A program made the translations under genes and the position numbers. DNA of 64,000 nt from positions 46,459,832 to 46,523,831 of the forward strand of contig NC_054082.1 in NCBI RefSeq assembly GCF_017562075.2, written 5' to 3'. Numbering within the stretch: position 1 is the first letter of the stretch; each line of letters begins with the position of its first letter. The notes beneath the pieces are model-generated. The model saw only the letters and a list, made by a program, of their open reading frames with translations. It ran no database searches and was not told the origin of the DNA. This document shows positions 49,901 through 60,569 of the stretch, in pieces. The stretch comes from Anopheles merus. Lineage: Eukaryota > Arthropoda > Insecta > Diptera > Culicidae.

Positions 49901-51810
49901 TACAGGCACGATTCACTCTTCTCGCGCCTAGCTATGTATTTAAATGTTAGTATTTTTTATGCTGTTTCAATGCTGTTTGTTGGGAGTGATGATTTGCAAT
50001 GCAAAACGCGTGCGGACTTAGATCCGGGCTTTAGTTGGGTGGTGTTGCGGGAGATCAGTTCCACGATGTGGATGAGACACAGCGCTCACCGGTCATGCAT
50101 AATTTGGTGGATGATGTTTTGAATGCGCTTTTTTACGTTTCCCACTTATGGACGCCAGTTGTAGTTCGCTAGCTACCAGTCCCCCCACTAGCAGAGAGCG
50201 GATGAAGTTGTTTTGCGTGCGTGTATTTTTTTTGTGTGGTTTGTTCATCTCACTATATTACCTGAACATCATTCGTAAAGGCCCGGCAGCGCTAGCAGTT
50301 CACTCATCCGCAAGAGGTCCGACGGCTTGAGCAACTTGCTTTGACCCGACAACCATCTTGGCAACAAGCTTGGCCTCCACATCTGCGAGAACCCACAGCT
50401 ACACTGGTTAGGATGATGCGTAGTGTGTTTCCTTCTCATGCTGCACAGATCGGCAGATGCTTTATAGTGACGCCATCCGGATGGGATTGTATAGTTTCAC
50501 TCCCTGGTTGGTAAGGCTCCAGAGGAAAAAAGGGCAGTACCTCTGCTGCTTGGGGTTTGGTACCGGTTGGTTGCATTTCGTTTTGTTGCCGCTGATTTAT
50601 GGTTATTTTTACCGAATCTCCCGTCGCTTGTAACTCATTCGGTAGCAGCGTGTGTTTTCACAATCACTGAAGCCGTCCGTCTCGAAGACGATCGCTTAGT
50701 GGACACGGTCGGCAGATAATAGTTGACATGCTGAGATTTAATAAGACGAATCGAGAAGGAGGGCGAACAGGGCAAACGTACGCAGACAGTAGCAGCTTCG
50801 GCACAGATTGTTCCGGTCGTGCACGGATTTGAATAAATCGGTCGGTTCAAGGCAGGAAAGAGTTTCTAGCTTCATTTAGCACTCAGCCGCTGCTCGTGAT
50901 GGGATAGTTTGTTTTGTTTGATTGCTTCACATTTCATTCATTCATGCTGCTAGAGCTCTCAGTTTCATCGCCGAACGTTTCATGTCACTATTAGTTTAGA
51001 ATACTTCCGTTAAAATCTCTTTTGGATGTACGATACGAAGCAGTTTTGACTCAGCTCGGACCGCAGCAGTAAGAAAATGTTCGTTTTTTAAACGATTCGA
51101 AACGACTTTAATTTATCACCCAAGAAAACTGAGGATAAATTACAACTTGGCTCACATACAGGCTATGCTCCGCGCTTTGCCTGTGCTTAGAATGTATTTG
51201 CTCATCAATAATGATGATTCATCCCAAGTAACGTTGTTGAAGCGATGACGAAATTTTTGGATTCCTCAGAAGAGAACTCTCGTCACTATCTAACTTTTAT
51301 AATATAACATTCCTAGAACAGATTATTGTAAATTCATTTCCTAAGTTTAATAATATGAAAAGAATGTGAAAGTCCTTGATGATATTTGTGTTGTCATTTA
51401 TTCGCTCCTTCCATTCCCAGCTCCGTATGGTCGCTTGATTTCCCTTGATCGTTGTACCATAATTCATGGCTGTTTTCTCATGAGCCATGTTCCGGTTGGT
51501 GGAATGTAGAAAAAATCTAAATGGAATGCTACACGGTAGCCCTTTACAAACGTGTAAATGTATGTGAAATTCTTGCACGCATTTTAAATTTATTATGAGC
51601 TTTATGTGCGTGTATTTCTTTTCTTCCAAGCAAAAGAAGCGAGAGCGTATTTGCTATTCATTCGCTCAGGCAGAAATTGGTAACCATTAGGGTGGGGCCT
51701 ATTTTTGCAGATTTAGATGTGTTTCCCCTTACGTGGCTACCAACCTCGTCGATCGCTCTAGGGTTGTTATGGTTGCGTATAGCTGCTTGACCTTCCGATT
51801 GACAGCTTGT
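46965..51810. other. No gene seen; probably intron of the 45.6-kb gene
   Basis: AT-rich sequence directly after the donor at 46965. There are no further frames with G/C-ending codon use on the plus strand and no recognisable domains on either strand. Confidence 0.4.
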
Positions 51811-51818
51811 GTTTGTAT

Positions 51819-53519
51819 TAGTGATGCGCGTTGCGTTCCGAACCTGCCAGATGCGATCCGTTCCAACATCCAAGCATCCGGACCGCGATCCATATTTTTA
51901 ACCCAACCAGGTTCAAACTGAACCTGTTTCTCCCACCGTTCTTTGAGATCCTGAACCTGAACCGATTGCTATCAACGTTCTTATCGATCCGATGTGAAGC
52001 GGCTACTCTCAGCGTTCTCTGCAGTTTGTGCTGGACTGGTTGCTCTCAGCGCTCTTTGCGATCCTCGAAGAAGAACGCTCGACGGAGAGAGTTGCTCTTT
52101 GATTTGATGGGCCGATTTGCTGCAAACAAAGCATTCAGGATCATTTTGAACCTATTTCTCTCAGCGTTCTTTTCGATCCGGTCTGGAACGCTCGATCATC
52201 TGCTCTCTTTCATACGATGGGCCGATTTGGTACGTACAAAGGAAGCAGGTGAAATCTGAACCTGTTTCTCTCAGCGTTCTTTTCGATCAGGTATAGAACG
52301 GCGTTCTCTTCTCTTTTGCTTCTTTCTACTATGGATACACACACATTCTGTCTATGTGAGTGATAACAGCGCAAGCCATATTCTCTCAATCACAGAGGTA
52401 CAACGACGGTACAACACAAGCGCTTTGAAGCCAGAAAAGGATAGAGATTTGGGATGAAGTGAGAAGCTAATTACCAAAATTTGAAGAGACAACCCAGCAA
52501 TCAATGAATTGCTTCTCTTTTGCCATATGGATGTTGTTAGTATTGGTGCGTTATTTTGACTGGATTGTGGTAATCAATGAATTGCTATGTGTTTGGTGCT
52601 AGGCTGTTTTGTTGCGCATTCACTTGCACTACCTACTTGCACGTTGCAAATTCACTGGATTGTTCACCTGTGATCTTCTTTGTGCAACTAAAAATTTAAG
52701 GTGCACGACACGCTTAGCCTTCCGCAATAATTTATTTAACACCGTTTATCGACCCGTGGAATAGCGCTATTCTTATAGCCAAGTGCACTACCGAACAATT
52801 GGAGACTCCGTTAGTGCACCGTACAGTATAATGTCAACTCTACGGAAACCCGCAAATACCCTATGTATTTGTTATAGACCGATTATTCGATGTTAGTTGC
52901 TTCAATTGATAAATAATAATTCAATTAGTGTAGTGTGCGTTGCAAAACATTTTAATTTCAATCATTTATTAGAAGAATAAAAAGAGAAAAATGATCAATT
53001 TTAGTTAAAAACAAAAATAACTAAATTTGTTTTAATATAAAATGCATTGTATAGCGGGTTACTTAAGTTAAGCGTTTTTCTTTTAGCAGTAGAATAGTTT
53101 TTCACATTGAATAAGTTATTATTTAGCGTTGCGTTGCAAAATATTTCTAATTTCAATAGATAATTAGAAGAATAAAAATAGATAACTGATCAGTTTTAGT
53201 TCAAAACAAAAAGAATATGAAATGCTCTGTATAGCGGGTTGCTCAAGTTAAGTGTTTTTCTTTTAGAAGTAGAATAATTTTACACATTCAATAAACTATT
53301 ATTTAGCTTAACTTGAATTGAAACTGTGTGATCAGTGCACATATATAATATTACACATAATTAAATGAATACTTTCAAGTTATCCATAAATAAAATGATC
53401 AACTGAAAAAAGCGTAAACATGACATGTTATCTAGAACCTGCGTTCCGCGTTCCGTTCTTTTTCTCCAGATTGGCAGGTTCGTTCCGTTCCTCAATTTTC
53501 GGAACTATTCCCATCACTA
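51819..53519. mobile_element. Non-autonomous hAT-type element, 1701 bp, with perfect 8-bp target duplication
   Basis: The left end reads TAGTGATGCGC and the right end, reverse-complemented, TAGTGATGGGA. A related GAACCTGCCA lies about 20-35 bp inside each end, in inverted orientation. The element is flanked by identical 8-bp copies of gtttgtat at 51811-51818 and 53520-53527, which fits the hAT pattern nTnnnnAn. The left arm (about 51890-52320) is built of diverged tandem units around CTCTCAGCGTTCTTTTCGAT. The right arm contains a direct duplication of about 190 bp. No transposase is encoded; the longest open frame is a by-product of the tandem units. Confidence 0.85.
52937..53306. repeat. Two-copy tandem duplication, period 194 bp, inside the hAT-type element
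   Basis: The two copies begin with gcgttgcaaaa at 52937 and 53131. They share several blocks, including tatagcgggtt and agtgtttttcttttag-like segments, with scattered substitutions and small indels. Confidence 0.8.
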
Positions 53520-53527
53520 GTTTGTAT

Positions 53528-56500
53528 GCTTTTTTTGGGAACATTTTTTGTTTAGTAAAATACAAGCAACGTATCAGAATGGCGATGTCTTTCCTTCCTT
53601 GACTATGAGGCTCTCCGATTGTAAATGTGGTGGCTAGATTGTCGGAAATATGTTGGCGCATTTTGCGCATACCGCTCGACTCAACTCAACACCGTCATGA
53701 TCGAGCACCCGCGCATTACCGCACTATATTTCCGTGAGTTCGTTTAGTGCCATTTTGAAGCATGTTATGGTTTGAACGAATGTGCTATAGTTTCATGTGA
53801 GTAAGTGGTTTGGTTTAGTTCTGGCGTTTTTTTTTTAAATACTATAGTATTTAAGATGTTATAGATTTTAAGGTGGTCATTAGATTTTTTTGATTTTTTT
53901 ATTTGAGTGCTAATAAAGCAGACTTATACAGTTAAAATATTGTAAAACTAGTTAGTAATAGAAAATACATAACAATTTATTCTGTTGCTTTAAACAATCC
54001 AGAAACATGAATATTTTTCATTTTCTCACACTTTTATTCTATGTGTGAAAGATCCATAAAAATAGAAACACTTACCCTGCTTGTTTAATCTGTTTTTGAC
54101 GCGTAAAAAAATAAAGCCTTCACCATGATCGTATTAAATAAAGCTAAAGGAATGCAACTCTCACTTCCCCCGGGAACAAGAGAGCAGCGCAACCGAGGGC
54201 ATCATCGCAGCTGATGATCTGTTTAATCGTTTCGCCTCTAACATACCTTTTCAACGCTGGCTTAAAAATGGCGGAAGGAAATACATTCGCTTTTTAGTGA
54301 AGTAAAAATTTTACATTCACATGGTCAGACGTCGCGCTTTTTTGCGACTCCAGCCGCTCTACGATGCGTCTATTTGTCCGTAGAGATGAACAACACCTGA
54401 CCGTGTGGTAGTATAGGTAGTTTATGATGATGGGGTTTGGATTTTTCGTACGATTTGTTCATTATTTATGCTTAGCAATGACAGCTAAGAACAAGGTTGT
54501 TGAGTAGATGATGTTTGCTATGCTATGTTTAGAATTCTAGTGGTTTCCGAGAGTTCGAAGGGAATAACATGGTGAAATGACAACACAGCCGAGTGTGTTC
54601 GAATTGGGTCGATGGGAGCATGAACTAGGTTTTCAATCGACCTCTTACCAGCTGGGTGGAGCTGGTGAGATGTGTTTTTGAGCGTCAGAGATGTGATTTT
54701 TTTCTTTTACCATTTTACCTTTTGGGTATCCATATTGATTTAATCAACGTTTTAACAATGTTCTCTTATCGTTAAAACATTTTTTGTCAATATATCAGGT
54801 TAAATCAATATAATAAAATAAAATTGTCTTTACATTTGCAAATGCATGCTCCTATGCCTTTTAAATCGATTACGAATAAATTTCGTCGTCATTTTCATAA
54901 TACTAAGAGATGCGGACAAAAAAGTACCAAGATATGTCTCCCAATGCAACACTTTCTTCAACTGTCAACATACCAAGTCTCTCGAAGCAATAATTTCAAA
55001 TCAGAGCATGATCTCAGACAAGGTTTTCCCTTTAGACTAACGGAGAGCATTCCGAGTTGTTTTGGAAAGTGCCTGACTGACAGAAAGCAAAACAATACGT
55101 CCGAATGTCAAGTGTGACATACCACGCCCGCCACCACCGCTAATTGATGGTGATGGACAACGAAGACAACCCTGGTTTTTACTCCGGTGAATCCTTAATG
55201 CAGGGCCAATGGTGCAACAGGGAATAAACTTCCGTTTGGCGTACGGAAGCGCATTTCGTATCTGGGGGTTTTATATTCCGCAGTGTTTGTAAATAGCTGC
55301 CCATACCTTTCCCCGCTCTGACGCACATTTCAAACCCCGCATCACAATGCTGCTGGTGATGTGATCCGTATTTCAACCCTTAACCCGTTGACAACTATGT
55401 AAAATCAGTTGCGAGTGGTTTGCAGAGGCAACATAACAAGCATGACAGCCTGTCAAAAGCTCACGTTTGGTGGGTTTGCATGCAATGGTTGAGCAGTTTT
55501 CGGGATCGTAAATTAAAAACTGTCCCAACTTGTTGTACATCAGCGTACTTTTTTTGCGACTGGTGCGTAACGTTGTCCGCCGGTTTTCACATTTGTTGTT
55601 TTGCTTTAGGAGGTTGTTGCGGACTAGTGACATTTTGTCTGCTCACGTTCGCATGGCGTCGCCGTCGCGGTATAACACTGCAAATGGTACGAATGGTGGT
55701 AGCTAGTGATTTTACGTAACGCGGCTGTATTCGACCCTGGAGCGAAGACGCAGAATGACGAAAAGGGAAATGTCGACCTGCAAATTTAATGAAAATAATT
55801 GCCCTGGTATAATAATTGCACACCAAGAGGATAAGGATGATGCTAAAATGTGCGCTTAAATATGGTGGAAAGGGAGATTTCCCTTACCTCACTCGTTGGC
55901 ATAAAATATGCAAAAGTAAGTTATTTTAATGCACTCCTCTCATGGCATGAATGTAGGGCTATATATTTTTGGAGAACTGGTTTTGTTAAGCATCCTTTGT
56001 ACATATGTTCATACGTACGTGCGTGGCTCTTGTTGAACTAGTCATGTTTACCCGGAGTGGCATGCTCAAACAGCGTAATAATTAAGTAATTTTTGGTTCA
56101 TATCACCCGTGTCACGTGAAGCAGGTTTTCTTACGTAGCAAAATCATGTGATGTTGGTGTAAAATGTTACGTTATTGCGCGTTTCATTCATTTTATCAGA
56201 AAGCTGCAACCTTCATAGCGCATTCCTTCATTTGGTTTTGCATGCCGCTTTCTCTCCGTTTTTTATTTGATAAGCATTTTACCACACAGCATCTTCTGTT
56301 GGTGATAGTTGAAGGTATTTGTGCAGGGCTATCTGCCCCGAGGGATAATTGTTTCACAAATTATGTAAACTTTTCTTTTTGGGTTATCATTTGGGCTTGA
56401 AGATAAAATGCCTTTAGACGCTTTTTTTCGTATGCGTCTTCTCGGTAGCTTTCCGATTTGAAGCATAATTAGTCAAACGAACAAACGTTCGATCTGTGAT

Positions 56501-59500
56501 GCCGACTATACATAAAAATCAACTAACTTTGAAGATCCGTCTCTCGCGTTGATGTGCACGGACTGTCGTAGGTATTGATGGATCTCGGTAGTGTTTTCCT
56601 CCACCGGCTGCTGGGTGATACCTGGACGACTCTGCTACATAATGACTACACCTTTTAAAGCAATTTTCCCCCTTATTATTGATAACTCCATTACTAACTC
56701 GCGCCTGTGTGTCTTTCTCTTTTTCTTTCTCTTTTTAGGTAAGTTTTTTTCGTACGGAAGAAACTTTAAAGAGTGGAGATGCTCTGCCTGCGTCATTGAC
56801 CATTGGATATGAAATTAAAGCGCCAGTGGGATTACCCTCACACTGATCACGGTCGGTCGTGTACGTCTCGGTACTGCGGCTAATTGTAGTGAACTTTTCC
56901 GATCGATCGCGTATGGTGTAAGAGGAAGAGGACTTCGGTGCGTATGAATGTGTGTGAATGTGTTTTTTTTTAAATTCATCAGTATCTTACGTTTTAATGA
57001 ACCGGTGAAGCGGCACATCGACCCTACGGTCATCAATGGAAAGTGCTCACGGGGTGCATGGAAATGATAAAATTGAAAGCAAAAAAAAAAACACGCAGAA
57101 CAAACCGGTAACATAACGCAAGACTTCAATGCGATTGGACTGTCTCTTCGACGCTCATGTATACGCATGTATTTTAACGGGTGAAAGTGAAGAGGGAAAC
57201 TAAAAGTGAAAATGTTGGATTAAGTTATTCTTCAAATACTTCACATTTTGGTTTCCCGAAATAATATTAAATTCTTTTAGATTGTTCAATTTAAATATTT
57301 ACCATTTCATTTTTGGCGAACAAAACAAATGCTGTTAAAATTTATAGTAAAAGTTATTTGTTTATAGACTTGTAAAGTCATACAAATATCGTCAATCTTT
57401 TTGGTCCTTTTGCGTTTGATACATAGACACACTTTTAGCCAAAGTGACTGAATTTCTCACGATAAGATCACCATGAAACCGTAGCACGAATAGGAATTTT
57501 GCTTTGTTGAGCTATGATGCCATTCCTCATGTTGCTAACAGGGTATTATTATTCATAATATAAGTCATGCTCTACTTAGGGTGAGAGCAAAACGACCATA
57601 AATGACCTCTTTCCAAAATAAGCATTCCACTCGAAGTCTTTTACACGCGAGGTAATGGCAATCATTTCCTATAGAGGCTTATTGGATTCTTCGTTAAAGT
57701 CACGAACAGTTCTTATGACAGCAGCATAAAAATGGAGTGACATGAGTAAATTTTGTAAGACTGTTGACGAAGATGATAACTAGAAGACGGGTGTCTAGGA
57801 AGTGTAGTTCAGTGATTCATTTGCTTTTATATATTTTCTGACTATATCCTGTATCCCACTCACTAGAGCCTGAATTCGTCACATCCGTTTCATCATGTGA
57901 AACAGCAAAGCTAGATCGTGAACCATTGATACCACTACCTGCAAAAATAGATGTACGACGTCCATGTCTCCAAGCGAGGGAAGATGACACGGTCCACCGT
58001 TCTTTAAGCTTTGAAAGAAGTTTAGCGTCCCCGATACACATCGTGGCGAGTTTATTACATTGACACTATGAATGGTGGACATGGCCTTCGGACTTATTTT
58101 TATGCCCTTTTTGTTGGTTCTCCTCACTTGCTTCTGGTGCTTTGCTTGTGCTTGATGAGTTGGATTCGTGCGGTCGTGTCTTATTCTTGGCGCAAATCGC
58201 CTTTCCATGTAAAGCGTGTAGTGGTTAATGCGCACGTTGCCAAGGTGCGACGAGTTTGAGTTTAACGGTTGACCATGCATGCGTCGCAGTGAGTGTGGTT
58301 GGGTCAATGTCGTACACTGTTCCCAGTTTTCGTGAAGGCACTCACGTATCGTTTGGCTTTGGGCACCATTGCGACGTCGTTGTTCGGGTCTTTGCCACCA
58401 TATGAGTCATCGCAAAGACGAGCGAATGAGGAAGTAGTCAGTCGTGACTACCACTGCGGGACAACCCCGAATGATGTACGTTTGTTGGGATGGTTGGGTA
58501 GTATCAAAAAGGATGGCACTATGGTCCATGAATGTCCTTAATCGTGATGCATCGTTATGTTTACATTCTGATCTGCTGCACAAAAAAATCTTCCTTGCCA
58601 TCCATTTTTGATCTTCTGAGGGTTACGTTAATCAATACCAGGATAGTTGTGATTATTGCAATTTCGCTTTACGTTATTGCTAGAGGTAGTTTAAAAACAA
58701 TATTTAAAAATACAGGGCAATTCAAGAAAGATTTCATATTTGTATACTGTAATATTTTGAAACTTATTTTTTATGTCTTGACTGATTTTTACCATCTTTC
58801 ATCTCTCTTGTCTTATCTCTCTCACGATGGAGCACGTATTTATGCCTGGGTTTGTCTATCTTTTAAAAACAACTGTACAAATAGTCTAGTACTGCAAAGT
58901 TGTCTACCGGAATACGCATTGTTGAAGATACCTACATAATTCAATGAAGCTGAATCCAAATGTAGAAAAGTGAAAATTTCTCTAAAAACCATCAGTCCAT
59001 CGCCAGAAAGAAACAAAACAAGTTTCGTAATTAAATTTCGATAGGAACTTGTCGCTTGTGAATAAAGCAAACTTTATTAGAATAACAAAAGATGTTCGAA
59101 CAATAAGCGATGGTACAGTTAAAAACAAACGAATAAAATGCTTTCGTAAACCGTGTTAATGTTTGCTGATTAACATCAGTGTTGAATATATTGTATCAGA
59201 ACAAAGCATAGGTTTTAGACCTTGGTAAAAGTTTGAGCATTGTTGATGTCCGTCTATTCCAAATGGTGTGCAAGCTACCTTCAAAAACAATCTAAACAAA
59301 TTTCTCGTATGATTAAATTTTGTTTCGTTTCATTTCGGTTTCCATCTATAATAGTAAATCAATTTCCAACATTGACACCACGATGGCACGGAATGCGAAA
59401 TAGCTAGTTTGATTTCCCATTTCGTCACAGAAATCGTTTGGTGATGGTGTTAAATTGTCGCCGATTTACGCTTTCCGTTTGGAAAATGAAAATTAAAGAG

Positions 59501-59943
59501 AAGCAGAGCAACTTTATGATGAATTTGCGATTCCCTCCAAAACGGTTCGTTAGTTCCTATCCATGCTGCAATTAATTGCAACGAATTAGGGTGAGGCATG
59601 ATGCAGCATGTTCGTTTCGTCATATCTGCCCATTCTCGAAGCAATTGGTGCGCTCAGCAAAAACATAGCGGATATTGTTTTTTAAGACCGTATCTCTCTA
59701 CGTTTGCAATAAAAAGTGGAAAATTTAATTATGGATGATTGGAAGCATTTTTATTGTATTTTAAAAAATCCATATAGCGATATGCCCGTGCCCGTGCAGC
59801 AATCTGTTGATGGTTGTCAAATACCACATAGCTGCACCATAGCTAGTTCAATAGGAGCAATAGTGTGTGTATTACTTACTTTAACTGTTACCTTAAATCA
59901 TTTTTTTCGCACAATCGCAATTGTTTTCACGTATCTTGCCGTT
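53528..59943. other. Gene desert
   Basis: AT-rich, with no supportable gene. Minus-strand segments between about 57817 and 58540 have coding-like composition but contain stops and frame changes; they are listed as a finding. Confidence 0.4.
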
Positions 59944-59951
59944 GTCTATTT

Positions 59952-60153
59952 CAGCGGTCGGCAAACTTTGCGACTGAAGGAGCCAATTGCTTTAAAAATG
60001 TTCGTTCAGTTTCACATGAAACATGAGCCAAACAGATAAAACAAGAGTAAAAATGTGTGAAAGTTATATGAAGTATTTGAACGGTTAAAAGCTGCCATAT
60101 TGAAACCAAAAATCCGCATTCAGCCCGCGAGTCGGTTCGCTGCCGGATCACTA
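59952..60153. mobile_element. Decayed hAT-type MITE, about 202 bp
   Basis: The left end CAGCGGTCGGCAAACTTTGC resembles a widespread hAT terminus. The right end, with CCGCATTCAGCCCGCGAG followed by GCTGCCGGATCACTA, looks like the degraded inverted partner. The proposed 8-bp flanks gtctattt (59944-59951) and gtctcact (60154-60161) agree at only five positions, so the element is old or the right border is off. Confidence 0.45.
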
Positions 60154-60368
60154 GTCTCACTGAAAGTACAACTGACTACTATTTAAGTTTGTATTTTACA
60201 TTTTTATGACAGTTTGATCGTTAAAGCCATGTTAAGAACCAGAAATCAGATGAAAATGCATTCGAGTGTGAGTGAATTTCAAATTTAGGTTTCTTCCTCA
60301 CTATTTCCCTTGTTTGTGCGATGTTTCGCCAATGCTGCTGTTCTGTAAGCTGCTATATGTTAGTAGAC

Positions 60369-60386
60369 GAGAGAGAGAGAGAGAGA
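60369..60386. repeat. (GA)n microsatellite at the copia insertion point
   Basis: A GA run lies immediately left of the proposed 5' LTR. The 5-bp target duplication expected for copia elements would therefore be a GA-type pentamer, checkable only at the far end outside the window. Confidence 0.85.
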
Positions 60387-60494
60387 TGTTGAAGAGCAAG
60401 CCTTGAGTAAAATAGTAGGCTATGATTATTAATGTAAGATTCTAGAAATATAGTCTTGTTCCAACCAGCAACCTTTACACAGCTACTCTCTACA
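60387..60494 (+). repeat. Proposed 5' LTR of the copia element (108 bp)
   Basis: The segment begins TGTTGAAGAG and ends CTCTACA, so it has the TG...CA ends of an LTR. It lies directly before a primer-binding site and directly after a GA repeat. The length is short even for copia elements. The 3' copy lies outside the window, so the left border is inferred from the TG start and the repeat edge. Confidence 0.6.
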
Positions 60495-60509
60495 GGTTAT
60501 GGGCCCAGA
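60495..60509 (+). other. Primer-binding site of the copia element
   Basis: GGTTATGGGCCCAGA is complementary to the anticodon-arm region of initiator tRNA-Met rather than to its 3' end. Drosophila copia is known to prime in this way from a half-tRNA. It lies at the LTR edge with no spacer. Confidence 0.75.
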
Positions 60510-60569
60510 CTCGAAAATTGATTAAAGATCCAGAATATCGAAGACTTGAATCTAGAAAGTTTAGTGAAA

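Noticed and set aside
51831..52259. 142-codon frame as a possible transposase of the 1.7-kb element
   Set aside because: It is a translation of the diverged tandem units and has no hAT catalytic or dimerisation motif.
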